From contig NZ_LQIK01000033.1 in the NCBI RefSeq assembly GCF_001499855.1, forward strand, positions 62,001 through 126,000: 64,000 nt of DNA, in the 5' to 3' direction. The notes under the pieces were generated by a model. It did no database searches. It worked only from the letters and a program-made list of their open reading frames with translations, and was not told the origin of the DNA. Shown here one piece after another: positions 1-8,512 of this stretch. Numbering within the stretch: the stretch's first letter is position 1; every line of letters starts with the position of its first letter. The stretch is from Mycobacterium sp. GA-0227b. GTDB lineage: Bacteria; Actinomycetota; Actinomycetes; Mycobacteriales; Mycobacteriaceae. Position numbers and translations under genes: made by a program.

Positions 1-1048
1 AGGGCAGCTCGGCCCGCGGGCCGGCCTGGTCCGGCGGCTGGCCGGCGTTCATGCCACGCCGGAAGCCGAACGCGTAATCGAGGAACGGCTGCAGGATCTG
101 CCCGAACGCCAGGTTGGGCACCAACGCGTTGTAATAGGCACCGTTGGCCACGATCTCGCCTTGCGTCAAATAGTATTTGGCGGCGCCGGGCAACATCTTG
201 GCGAGATTGTCCCGGTTCTTCTCGAGCATCGCGGTGACCGTGTTCAGCTGCTCCAATGTCGGGGCCAGTTCCTTTTCGTTGTCGGCGACCAGGCCGGTCA
301 GCTCCTGAGAGACCGCCGCAGTGGCGTTGAGCAGGCTGGTGATCGCGTAGCGGCGTTCGTTGAGCACCGCGAGCAGGTCGTTGGAGTTGAGGATCAGCTC
401 GTTGACCTGCTTGCTGCGCTCGGCGAAGATGCCGGTGACGTCGCCGGCGGTCCGCAGCAGCTCGGCCAGGCTCTCGTTGCGGTTGTTGAGCGACTGGGAC
501 AACCGCGACAGGCCGTCAAATGTCGGACCCAGTTGCGGCGCAACCTGATCGAGGGTGGCCGCCAGCGTGTCCAGAGATTGGTTGAGCGTGTCGGTGTCGG
601 TCGCGGCGGTGTTCGCCGTCAGCTCGCTGACCGCGTCGGTCAGCGAATACGGCGAGGAGGTCCTCGACGTCGGGATCGGCTTGTTGCGATCCAAGGTGCC
701 GCTACCGTCGGACTCCAGGGCCAGCACGCGCTCGCCGAGCAGGGTCCCGGTGCGGATGTGCGCGGTGGTGTCCGAACCGAGCGCGTACTTGCTGTTGATC
801 GTGAAGCCGACCAGCGCAACCCCGTTCACGAGTTCGACCGACGAGACCGAGCCGACCTTGATACCGGACACGGTGACGTCGTTACCGCCGACGAGGCCGC
901 CGGCCTCGGTGAACAACGCCTCGTACCGCAGCGAGGTCGCCCAGGAAATCAGCCGTTCGGGCTGCAGGCCGACCGTGATCACCAAGATGATCAGGACGAC
1001 GCCGATGAAGCCCGCCCTCATCAGCTGCGCTCCGCGGTACTTGAGCAT
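1..1048 (-). CDS. mceC: MceC-like Mce family protein (partial, runs off left edge)
   Basis: Third Mce subunit of a YrbE/Mce lipid-import system. The frame is open to the left edge, so 349 residues are visible and the C-terminus is missing. The ATG overlaps the MceB stop by one base (TAATG). The protein begins with a short basic tail and one membrane segment (about residues 10-28). An MCE/MlaD domain follows (about 35-120, with VSGIKVGSV and TGTLLGERVL), then a helical region starting at SSPYSLTDAV. In the family, six Mce proteins form a shuttle across the periplasm fed by a YrbE permease. Subunits D-F are expected to the left of this window. Confidence 0.9.
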   Translation of the reverse strand, partial: MLKYRGAQLMRAGFIGVVLIILVITVGLQPERLISWATSLRYEALFTEAGGLVGGNDVTVSGIKVGSVSSVELVNGVALVGFTINSKYALGSDTTAHIRTGTLLGERVLALESDGSGTLDRNKPIPTSRTSSPYSLTDAVSELTANTAATDTDTLNQSLDTLAATLDQVAPQLGPTFDGLSRLSQSLNNRNESLAELLRTAGDVTGIFAERSKQVNELILNSNDLLAVLNERRYAITSLLNATAAVSQELTGLVADNEKELAPTLEQLNTVTAMLEKNRDNLAKMLPGAAKYYLTQGEIVANGAYYNALVPNLAFGQILQPFLDYAFGFRRGMNAGQPPDQAGPRAELP

Positions 1049-2073
1049 TACTCGTCCACACACCTTCCCGTTTCTTGCCGGATCCACGGGAACACCACAG
1101 TGCGGCCCTCGAGATCACTCGCTCGGAACGTGACACCGCAGATGTAGTACGGGAAGAACGCACCGTAGGCGCCGACGCGCGCCAGCTTTCGGTAGATCTC
1201 GGGTAGGCGCTGGATGGTGGCGTCGAGCCGCTCGAGGTCGTTGTTGACGTTCGGGGCGAGCCGAGCCAGCTGATCGACGGTGTTGTTCAGTGGCGACCGG
1301 GCGCGGCCGAGCAGGTCGGCCAGCGAGGTCGTGCCGTTGTCCAGCGACTCGATCGCGGTGCCGATCGGATCCCGGTCCGCGGCCAGCCCCTTGATCAGCT
1401 GCTCGAGTTTGTCGATGGCTCCGGAGAACTCGTCGCCGTCCTTGGACAGCGTGTCCAGCACGGTTTTCAACTCGTCGATCAGCTGCTCGATGACCTGGTT
1501 GTTGTCGGCGAGCGCGTTGGTGAACGACGACGACTTCGAGAGCAGCGATTCGAGGGTGCCGCCTTGACCCTGCAGGATCTGGATCAGCGAGGAGGTGAGA
1601 CCGTTGACGTCCTCCGGATTGAGGCCCTGGATAACGGGTTTCAGGCCGCCGAGCAACAGGTCGAGGTCGAGCGCGGGGGCGGTGCGGCTTTCCGGAATCT
1701 GAGCGCCGGCGGGCAGAATCCGCGCGGAGTCCGGGGTGTCGATGAGTTCGAGGTAGCGGTCGCCGACCAGGTTGAGATAGCGGATCGCGGCCTTGGTGCC
1801 GGTCGTCAGCTTGGTGTTGCGGTCGGCGTCGAACTTGACCAGTACCTTCCGGTCGGGCCGCAGTGAAACGTCTTGCACGGTGCCGACGCGGATACCGGCG
1901 ATCCGCACACTATCGCCTGCCTTGAGGCGCGACGCGTCGTTGAAGACGGCCGAATAGCCCTCAGTGGAGCCGGTTCTCGACTCGCTGAACACCACGAACA
2001 GGAAGGCGGTCAGCACCGTCATCACCAACCCGAAGATGCTGAATTTGATCAGCGTGCCCGTTGATCGCGTCAT
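1048..2073 (-). CDS. mceB: MceB-like Mce family protein
   Basis: Second Mce subunit, 341 residues, normal for the family. It has an N-terminal membrane segment (about residues 10-30, IFGLVMTVLTAFLFVVF) and an MCE/MlaD domain (about 38-115, with RIAGIRVGTVQDV and YLNLVGDRYLEL). A long helical region rich in Leu, Asp and Asn runs to about 290. The C-terminal part carries two cysteines that could pair (YYICGV and TGRCVDE). The start codon overlaps the MceA stop by four bases (ATGA), so the two are probably translationally coupled. The protein is expected to be anchored in the inner membrane with its bulk outside. Confidence 0.92.
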   Translation of the reverse strand: MTRSTGTLIKFSIFGLVMTVLTAFLFVVFSESRTGSTEGYSAVFNDASRLKAGDSVRIAGIRVGTVQDVSLRPDRKVLVKFDADRNTKLTTGTKAAIRYLNLVGDRYLELIDTPDSARILPAGAQIPESRTAPALDLDLLLGGLKPVIQGLNPEDVNGLTSSLIQILQGQGGTLESLLSKSSSFTNALADNNQVIEQLIDELKTVLDTLSKDGDEFSGAIDKLEQLIKGLAADRDPIGTAIESLDNGTTSLADLLGRARSPLNNTVDQLARLAPNVNNDLERLDATIQRLPEIYRKLARVGAYGAFFPYYICGVTFRASDLEGRTVVFPWIRQETGRCVDE

Positions 2074-3266
2074 CCCGGCATCCCAATCTGTGCGGTGTTG
2101 CGGGGCGGACCGTCGAGTGGCCCGAACAGCCAGTTCTTCAGGCCCTCCGAGTTGAGCAGGATGCCCGCGTTTCCGTACTGCTGGGGGTTGGAGCCGACAT
2201 CACCGATGAGCATCGGGGGCACGAACTCCGGTTCCAGTTCGGGCAGATGCAGTTCGTCGCAGTAGTCGCGGCCGCCGCTCTTGGCGGCAACCTTGGGCAG
2301 ATCACGCGGATAGCGATACCGTTCCACGCCGAGTGTCAGGCCCGCGTTGACGATGATCCCGGAGTACTGCGGCGGGGACTTCGCGAACGGGACCAGGCCT
2401 CCGATACCGCACCGCAGCGAGGCCCGGTAGGTGTTGAGCAGTTCAGCGGTCGGCACCAGCACATGTGCGACGTCGGTGATCCCTTGGCGGTTACCTCCGA
2501 TGACTTCGTTGCCGAGGTCGGCCAGACCGATTGCGCTGATGAGGAATTCGTCGAGGTTCTGCTGCTGGTCGACGATCGAGTTGCTGATCTGTGTCGTGCT
2601 CTGGATCGTCGACATCAGATCCGGCGCCGCGTCGCCGTAGGCGGTGAACGTCGGCACCGCAGCCTCGATGTCGTGGGCGAGATTGGGCAGGCTCGGTTCG
2701 ATCTTCGCCAACAACGCGTTGAAGTCGACCAGCGTCTGGCCGAACTTCTCGCCGCGGCCGTTGAACGCTGTCGCGATTGCACCGAGCGTCTGGTTGAGCT
2801 TGGCGGGGTCGATCTTGTCGAGCACCTGAACCAGTTGCTGGAACACGGTGTTGATCTCGACCGTGACGTGCTTGCTCTGGATGACCTGCCCCGGGCGCAG
2901 CGTTTCGGAGGACGGATCTTGCGGCGCGTTCATCTGGACGAACTTCGCGCCGAAGACGGTCGTCGATGTGATGTCGACGTTCACGTTGTTCGGAATGAGA
3001 TGCAGCGCAGAGCGATCCATCGCCAGATGAAGCGCAGCCGTGCCGTCGGGACGCCGTTCGATCTTGTCGACCTGACCCACCTGGACGCCGCGCATCTTGA
3101 CCTTGGCATCGGGGTTCATCACCAGCCCGGCGCGATCCGAGATCACCGTCACCGGAACGGTATCGGCCCAATCCCCCCGGAACAGGCTGACGGCCAGGGC
3201 GATGATGAGGCCGATGGCCACGATCAAGCCCAGGCCCGTCAGGGGGCGAACGACACTGCTCTTCAT
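2070..3266 (-). CDS. mceA: MceA-like Mce family protein
   Basis: First Mce subunit, 398 residues. I chose the ATG at 3266, ten bases after the YrbEB stop; the frame is open further upstream but that would overlap yrbEB. It has one membrane segment (about residues 9-27, GLGLIVAIGLIIALAVSLF) and an MCE/MlaD domain (about 35-115, with KMRGVQVGQVDKI and TTVFGAKFVQM). A helical region and a proline-rich tail follow, ending PPRNTAQIGMPG. The paired cysteines near RCGIGG and DYCDEL may form a disulphide. It is expected to act with the YrbE permeases and the other Mce proteins in uptake of a hydrophobic substrate. Confidence 0.92.
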   Translation of the reverse strand: MKSSVVRPLTGLGLIVAIGLIIALAVSLFRGDWADTVPVTVISDRAGLVMNPDAKVKMRGVQVGQVDKIERRPDGTAALHLAMDRSALHLIPNNVNVDITSTTVFGAKFVQMNAPQDPSSETLRPGQVIQSKHVTVEINTVFQQLVQVLDKIDPAKLNQTLGAIATAFNGRGEKFGQTLVDFNALLAKIEPSLPNLAHDIEAAVPTFTAYGDAAPDLMSTIQSTTQISNSIVDQQQNLDEFLISAIGLADLGNEVIGGNRQGITDVAHVLVPTAELLNTYRASLRCGIGGLVPFAKSPPQYSGIIVNAGLTLGVERYRYPRDLPKVAAKSGGRDYCDELHLPELEPEFVPPMLIGDVGSNPQQYGNAGILLNSEGLKNWLFGPLDGPPRNTAQIGMPG

Positions 3267-3276
3267 CGGCGCGACC

Positions 3277-4134
3277 TTATCCCGAGAGGTTGAAGTTGCC
3301 GTTGGAACCGTAGATGGACAAGGAGACCAGCAGAGTGACCGAGACGACGACGACCAGTGAGGTGCGTACCGCGTTGCCGACCGCGACCCCGACACCAGAG
3401 GGGCCGCCGGATGCAAAATAGCCAAAGTAGGTGTGGATCAACAAGATCGTGATCGCCATCAGCACTGCCTGCAGAAACGACCACAACAGGTCGATCGGGT
3501 TCAAGAAGGTGTCGAAGTAGTGGTCATAGAGGCCACCGGACTGGCCGAACAACACCACCGTGGTGAACTGCGACGCGACGAAAGACAAGATCACCGCGAT
3601 CGAATACAGCGGCGTGATCGCGACCATCCCGGCCACAATCCGAGTGCTGACAAGGTATTCCACCGGTCGGATCGCCATCGATTCCAGCGCGTCGATCTCC
3701 TCGTTGATGCGCATCGCGCCCAACTGCGCGGTCACCCCGGCGCCGAATGTGGCCGCCAACCCGATCCCGGCCACCACCGGCGCGGCGATCCGCACGTTGA
3801 TGAACGCCGCCAAGAACCCGGTCAGCGCCTCGATCCCGATATCGCCCAACGACGAATAGCCCTGCACCGCCAGCGTGCCACCGGCGGCCAACGTCAAAAA
3901 CCCAACGATCGCGACCGTGCCACCGATCATCGCCAATGTGCCCGCACCCATGGAGATCTCGGCGATCAACCGCACGATCTCCTTGCGGAAATGCACCGCC
4001 GCATGCGGCACCCCGGCCAACGCCCGCAGGTAGAACAACATGTGATCGCCGATGCGACCCAAAAACTCCACCGGCCGCTTGGCCCCGCGCGTCAGGCGCG
4101 GATAGGTACTGCGGATAACCGCCACTGTGCCCAT
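3277..4134 (-). CDS. yrbEB: YrbEB, MlaE-type ABC permease of the Mce system
   Basis: Integral membrane permease of the MlaE/YrbE family, 285 residues. The cytoplasmic coupling motif EEIDALESMAI lies at about residues 142-152 and pairs with an MceG-type ATPase, which is not encoded in this window. Hydrophobic segments flank it on both sides (for example LAMIGGTVAIVGFLTLAAG and LLWSFLQAVLMAITILLIHTYF). It lies nine bases after yrbEA and ten bases before mceA, so it is clearly one transcription unit with them. Substrate specificity of this Mce system cannot be read from the sequence. Confidence 0.94.
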   Translation of the reverse strand: MGTVAVIRSTYPRLTRGAKRPVEFLGRIGDHMLFYLRALAGVPHAAVHFRKEIVRLIAEISMGAGTLAMIGGTVAIVGFLTLAAGGTLAVQGYSSLGDIGIEALTGFLAAFINVRIAAPVVAGIGLAATFGAGVTAQLGAMRINEEIDALESMAIRPVEYLVSTRIVAGMVAITPLYSIAVILSFVASQFTTVVLFGQSGGLYDHYFDTFLNPIDLLWSFLQAVLMAITILLIHTYFGYFASGGPSGVGVAVGNAVRTSLVVVVSVTLLVSLSIYGSNGNFNLSG

Positions 4135-4143
4135 CGACCCGCC

Positions 4144-4956
4144 CTAGCCCGTCGTCATCCGGATACCGATCGCCGTGACCACCACGTTGATCACGAACAA
4201 CGCCATGAACGCATACACCACCGTCTCGTTGACCGCATTCCCCACCGCCTTGGCGCCGCCACCGGTGATGGTCAACCCCCTAAAACACGCCACCAGACCG
4301 GCGATCAACCCGAACAACGCCGCCTTGACACACGAGATGATCACTTCGGGCACCCCGGTCAACAACGTGATCCCCGCCGCGAACGCCCCCGGATTCACAT
4401 CCTGAATGAACACCGAAAACGTGTAACCACCGAGGATTCCGATGATCACCACCAAACTGTTGAGCAGTAAGGCGACCAACCCTGAAGCAAGCATTCTTGG
4501 CGTCACCAACCGCTGCACCGGGTTGATACCCAGCACCTCCATCGCGTCGATCTCCTCGCGGATCGTGCGCGAACCCAGATCGGCACACATCGCCGTCGCC
4601 CCCGCACCGGCCACGATCAACACCGTCACGATCGGACCCACCTGCGTCACCGCACCGAACGCCGCACCCGCGCCCGACAGATCAGCAGCACCCAACTCCC
4701 GCAACAAGATGTTGAGCGTGAAGCTCACCAGCACCGTGAACGGAATCGCCACCAACAACGTCGGCGCCAACGACACCCGCGCGATGAACCAACACTGCTC
4801 CAGGAATTCCCGCCACTGAAACGGCCGCCGAAACACAAACCGCACGGCATCCGCCGACATCGCGAACAGCGCGCCGACCGCCTGCATCGGCCCGGCCAGA
4901 TTCCGCAACGGCGGCAAGCCGGCAGACCAGCGCTCCGGGCCACTACCCTGCGCCAT
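4144..4956 (-). CDS. yrbEA: YrbEA, MlaE-type ABC permease of the Mce system
   Basis: First YrbE permease of the operon, 270 residues, with the MlaE-family coupling motif EEIDAMEVLGINP at about residues 133-145 and several hydrophobic helices (including APTLLVAIPFTVLVSFTLNILL). It resembles YrbEB in the middle region, as expected for the heterodimeric permease. The ATG at 4956 lies inside the end of the thiolase gene (14-base overlap), which ties membrane import directly to the upstream CoA-dependent enzymes in one transcript. A later start is possible because the first 25 residues are poorly conserved in type. Confidence 0.93.
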   Translation of the reverse strand: MAQGSGPERWSAGLPPLRNLAGPMQAVGALFAMSADAVRFVFRRPFQWREFLEQCWFIARVSLAPTLLVAIPFTVLVSFTLNILLRELGAADLSGAGAAFGAVTQVGPIVTVLIVAGAGATAMCADLGSRTIREEIDAMEVLGINPVQRLVTPRMLASGLVALLLNSLVVIIGILGGYTFSVFIQDVNPGAFAAGITLLTGVPEVIISCVKAALFGLIAGLVACFRGLTITGGGAKAVGNAVNETVVYAFMALFVINVVVTAIGIRMTTG

Positions 4957-6112
4957 TGCCGTCTCCTTCCAGGATGGTCACCGCCGCGACCGCGGTTGGC
5001 CCGCCAATGTTATGGGCAAGGCCGATCCGGGCGCCGTCCACCTGGTTCACGGCTTCACCGCGAAGTTGTGCGAACAGCTCGACGCATTGCGCGGCACCTG
5101 TCGCGCCTGGCGGATGCCCCTTGGCCTTCAGTCCTCCGCTCGGGTTCACGGGCAACCCCCCGCCGATAGTCGTCACTTCTGCTTCGACGAGTTTGTGGCC
5201 CCCGAACCTCTCGGCGAATCCCAGATCTTCATAGCTGATCAGCTCAATGCCCGTGAAGAAATCGTGAACTTCAGCAACATGGACATCTCCAGGAACAAGA
5301 CTGGCCATCTCAAAAGCCTGCTTGGCGGCCCGCACCGTCGCGGGCATCGTCGTCATGTCCGCTTTGTGTTGGTGCATCACGGAGTCGAGGCCCAGGCCGA
5401 CGCCGCGAATCCAGACCGGCCGGTTGGTGAATCGGTCGACGACGTCTTCGGAGGCGAGCACGAGGGCGGCCGCGCCGTCGCTCTGGGGCGCGCAGTCGTA
5501 GAGCCGAAATGGAGTGACGACGATCGGCGCTTCCATCGCTTGTTCCATTGTGATCTCGAACCGCAGCCGCGCCTTGGGATTGTTCGCGCCGTGCCGATGG
5601 TTCTTCACGGCCACCATTGCAAGGTGCTCAGGGGTCGCGGACGACTCGTGCAGGTAGCGACGGACGTGCAACGCGAAGCCGGCGGGCGAGACCACGCCGA
5701 GCGGATAGTCCCAGGCCATGTCGCGGGCCATCGCCTCCCACTGCCACAACATGTCTCGTGACGTGGTGTCGCGCAGCTTGTCGGCACCCATCACCAGTGC
5801 GACGTCGAACGCACCCGAAGCGACGCCGAACAAGGCGTTGCGGATCGTGTCGTTGCCTGTGGCGCAGGAGTTTTCGACGCGAGTCACCGGCAGGTCGGGC
5901 AGCCCGAGCGTGTCGGCAAGGATGCCTGCCGGGAAGCCGTCGGCGGTGCCCATCGCGCCGAACCAGGCGGCCTGCAGATCCGATTTGTCCAGGCCCTTGT
6001 CGACGCTGGCCGCGCACTCGGCGAAGGCCATCGGCAGAAGATCCTTGAGCCCGAGCGCGAAATGCTCACCGAATGCGGTCATTCCGGCGCCGACAACTGC
6101 TACCCGTCTCAC
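4943..6112 (-). CDS. SCP-x/lipid-transfer type thiolase
   Basis: Thiolase-fold protein of 389 residues, SCP-x/Ltp type without an SCP2 domain. The active-site cysteine is visible at about residue 83 in VENSCATGND. The C-terminal motif GGLKAKGHPPGATG supplies the conserved His, and HNIGG replaces the usual CGGG loop. It would thiolytically cleave a 3-ketoacyl-CoA or do a related CoA-dependent C-C cleavage. It starts with GTG at 6112, overlapping the stop of the DUF35 gene (GTGA). Thiolases of this kind commonly need a DUF35 partner, which is exactly what lies next to it. It sits directly in front of yrbEA. Confidence 0.85.
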   Translation of the reverse strand: MRRVAVVGAGMTAFGEHFALGLKDLLPMAFAECAASVDKGLDKSDLQAAWFGAMGTADGFPAGILADTLGLPDLPVTRVENSCATGNDTIRNALFGVASGAFDVALVMGADKLRDTTSRDMLWQWEAMARDMAWDYPLGVVSPAGFALHVRRYLHESSATPEHLAMVAVKNHRHGANNPKARLRFEITMEQAMEAPIVVTPFRLYDCAPQSDGAAALVLASEDVVDRFTNRPVWIRGVGLGLDSVMHQHKADMTTMPATVRAAKQAFEMASLVPGDVHVAEVHDFFTGIELISYEDLGFAERFGGHKLVEAEVTTIGGGLPVNPSGGLKAKGHPPGATGAAQCVELFAQLRGEAVNQVDGARIGLAHNIGGPTAVAAVTILEGDGNGAG

Positions 6113-7284
6113 GCCGCCACCGTCTCCGGCTCGAACATGTAACCGTAGTCGGGCACCCCCGACCGCACGGCGACGCGGCGCAGCGCCAGTCGGCCGCGGG
6201 TGCCGATGTCAACCGACCCCGGCTCGGCGCCGGTGACCTTCACCAGCGCCCGCACGCCGACGCCGTCGAGCTCGACGATCACCAGCGAGTAGGGCGACCG
6301 CAGACCCGGCACCGGAATGTGCACCGTCGCCTCCGTGTACACGGTCCCGGTGCGCGGCAACGGAATCAGCTCGTAGCCCGTCGACAGCGTGCCGTTGTCG
6401 GCCAACCGGTAGCGGGGCGGGAAGTCCAGCTCCTCGGAATCGGGGTGACGTCCGGCTTCCCAGCGCACCTTGGCTTCGAAGGCCCGCTCGTAGGCGGCCA
6501 GCGAGATCGGGATCTCGGCATCCCCGACGACCGTTCCCTCTGGTTGGGGACGCGCGGTCGGCTCGCGCCGGTGCAGCTCGGCGACACCGCCGGTGACCGT
6601 GATGCCCGAGAGGCTGGCCTGCTCGACGGCGACGAGGGGGCCGGTCGAATTCCGCTCGGACATCCCGGCCAACGCGAACAAGCTGGCACTCGCGCCGGTG
6701 GTCGGCAACTCGGGCGGGTCACCGAGCGTCAGCTCGGCCGCCCAGGCATGGTCGACGCCCGCGACCGCGGCCGGGGTGTCGAGCCAAGCCGCTTCCAACG
6801 AGGCGATGAGGCCTCGTTCGTGCAGGAGTCGGGGGTCGCCGTAGTCGTGCACATCGCCGGTCGCCTTGCGTGTGCGAACCGGAAGGCTGCGCGCCACACG
6901 GGCCGCCGTGCGTACCTGCAGGCCGCGCTCCGCGGTCAGGATCGCTGCCGCTCCCGCCGGGTCGAGGTCGGTGCCGATGATCAACGTCCGCGGCCGCGCC
7001 GAGCTGACCGCGTCCAGTGTCGCCGGCGCACCGCCGAGCCGCTCGTCGACCTCCAGTTCCGGGTCGAGCCCGAGCCCGGCAAGCAGCACCGCGGCGTTAC
7101 TGCTGTCCAGCAACGGTAGATCGCGGCTGACCAACACCAGCCGCTCCACGGCTCCGCTGGCGATCAACGCCGCCCGGCCCGCCTCGACGGCCAAGGTGAT
7201 CGCGTCCTCGTCGTCGCCGGGCACGCGGCGTTGGGGCGTACCCCAACACGGCAGGTACGTGCCGATCGACGCGACAAAGGGCAT
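6109..7284 (-). CDS. thiolase-like/OB-fold (DUF35) partner protein
   Basis: 391-residue protein, ATG at 7284. The N-terminal two thirds look like a degenerate thiolase/HMG-CoA synthase fold (short motifs such as GTYLPCWG and DDEDAITLAVEAGRAAL). The last ~130 residues are a DUF35 OB-fold (about 255-391, with PPRYRLADNGTLSTGYELIPLPRTGTVY split by family-type loops, and a final PDYGYMFEP). No CxxC zinc ribbon is seen. Such proteins act as acyl-CoA-binding partners of SCP-x thiolases or Ltp2-type aldolases; the 4-base overlap with the thiolase supports a complex. The exact reaction is inferred, not shown. Confidence 0.75.
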   Translation of the reverse strand: MPFVASIGTYLPCWGTPQRRVPGDDEDAITLAVEAGRAALIASGAVERLVLVSRDLPLLDSSNAAVLLAGLGLDPELEVDERLGGAPATLDAVSSARPRTLIIGTDLDPAGAAAILTAERGLQVRTAARVARSLPVRTRKATGDVHDYGDPRLLHERGLIASLEAAWLDTPAAVAGVDHAWAAELTLGDPPELPTTGASASLFALAGMSERNSTGPLVAVEQASLSGITVTGGVAELHRREPTARPQPEGTVVGDAEIPISLAAYERAFEAKVRWEAGRHPDSEELDFPPRYRLADNGTLSTGYELIPLPRTGTVYTEATVHIPVPGLRSPYSLVIVELDGVGVRALVKVTGAEPGSVDIGTRGRLALRRVAVRSGVPDYGYMFEPETVAA

Positions 7285-7303
7285 TGGTGACTCTTCCTCG
7301 AAC

Positions 7304-8512
7304 CTAGGTGACCGCGCCGGCCGTCTTGAGCTCGATGATGCGGTCCCAATCCAACCCGAGTTCCAGCAAAATTTCGTCGGTTTGCTCCGCGAAGCCGGGC
7401 GCGGGTCCGGATTGCGGAGCGGCGACATCGAACTGCACGGGGTTTGCGACCAGTTCGAGTTCGCCCGCCTGCACCAGGTACTCGTTCGCCCGGATCTGCG
7501 CGTCCTCGGCGGCCTGCAGGGTGTCTTGCACCGGTGCCCACGGCCCGAGCAGCGTCGCGAACCGCTCGCTCCACTCGCCCAGCGGCCGCTTGGACATCGC
7601 CTCCTTGAGGATTTCGGCGGCCGTCTCGGTGTTCTCGGCGATCGACTCGACCGTTGCGAACCGGGGATCGTCGGCGAGCTCGTCGAGGTCCATGTGCGTG
7701 CAGACGTCGGCCCAGAACTTGGTGGGCTGCATCATCACGAACGAGATGTAGCGGTCGTCGGCGGTCGGGTAGAGCCCGACGAGCGGGTTGATCGGCGAGC
7801 CGTGCACACCGGGCGGGAAGGCCTCCATGCGCTGGCCGAGATGCTTGGTCAGCGCGACGGTGTGCCCGAGCGACCACAACCCGCTGCCGAGCAGCGAGAC
7901 GTCGACCACCGACGGCTCGCCGGTGCGCTCGCGTTTCAGCAGTGCCGCGGCGATCCCGCCGGCCAGGTTCGTACCCGAGATGGTGTCGCCGTATGCCGGT
8001 CCGGGAGGCCCGACCATGCCCGGCGTGCCGGGCGGCGTGATCGTGGCCGCGGTGCCGGCCCGGCACCAGAACGCGGTCATGTCGTAGCCGCCCTTGACCG
8101 ACTCCTCGCCGCGCGGGCCCAGCGCGCTGCCGCGGGCGTAGATGATGTCGGGATTCACGGCGCGGATGTCGTCGACGTCGATGCCGAACTTCTGCCGATG
8201 TCCGGGCAGGAAGCTGGTCAAGAAGACGTCGGCATTTTTCGCCAGGACCAGCAAGATCTCGCGCCCCTCGGGCACCGACATGTCCAGGCCGATGCTGCGC
8301 TTGCCCCGGTTGGCGTGCTCGATGTTGGGATTCGGGTCGCCTTCGACGCGCAGCAGGCCGGTCTGCCGCAGCCCGCGCTGCGGGTCACCCGTCACCGCGT
8401 GTTCGACCTTGACGACGTCGGCGCCCCACTCGCGCAGCACCGCGCCTGCCGACGGAACGAAACCGTACATCGCGACTTCGAGGACGCGAATCCCCTCGAG
8501 CGGCCTACTCAT
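7304..8512 (-). CDS. CaiB/BaiF family (class III) CoA-transferase
   Basis: 402 residues, CaiB/BaiF class. Seen: the N-terminal PLEGIRVLEV, GADVVKVEH and the nucleotide-handling region NRGKRSIGLDM; a conserved Asp in VVDVSLLGSG; a C-terminal cap domain. It would transfer CoA from a donor thioester to a carboxylic acid, feeding CoA esters to the neighbouring thiolase. The start is taken as ATG at 8512, sharing one base with the aldehyde dehydrogenase stop (TGATG); a TTG one codon earlier is also open. The order aldehyde dehydrogenase then CoA-transferase suggests aldehyde to acid to acyl-CoA. Confidence 0.88.
   Translation of the reverse strand: MSRPLEGIRVLEVAMYGFVPSAGAVLREWGADVVKVEHAVTGDPQRGLRQTGLLRVEGDPNPNIEHANRGKRSIGLDMSVPEGREILLVLAKNADVFLTSFLPGHRQKFGIDVDDIRAVNPDIIYARGSALGPRGEESVKGGYDMTAFWCRAGTAATITPPGTPGMVGPPGPAYGDTISGTNLAGGIAAALLKRERTGEPSVVDVSLLGSGLWSLGHTVALTKHLGQRMEAFPPGVHGSPINPLVGLYPTADDRYISFVMMQPTKFWADVCTHMDLDELADDPRFATVESIAENTETAAEILKEAMSKRPLGEWSERFATLLGPWAPVQDTLQAAEDAQIRANEYLVQAGELELVANPVQFDVAAPQSGPAPGFAEQTDEILLELGLDWDRIIELKTAGAVT

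Noticed and set aside
161..1147. Long plus-strand open frame opposite MceC/MceB
   Set aside because: The translation is rich in Arg, Gln, Val and Gly without any family motif; the minus strand encodes clear Mce proteins.
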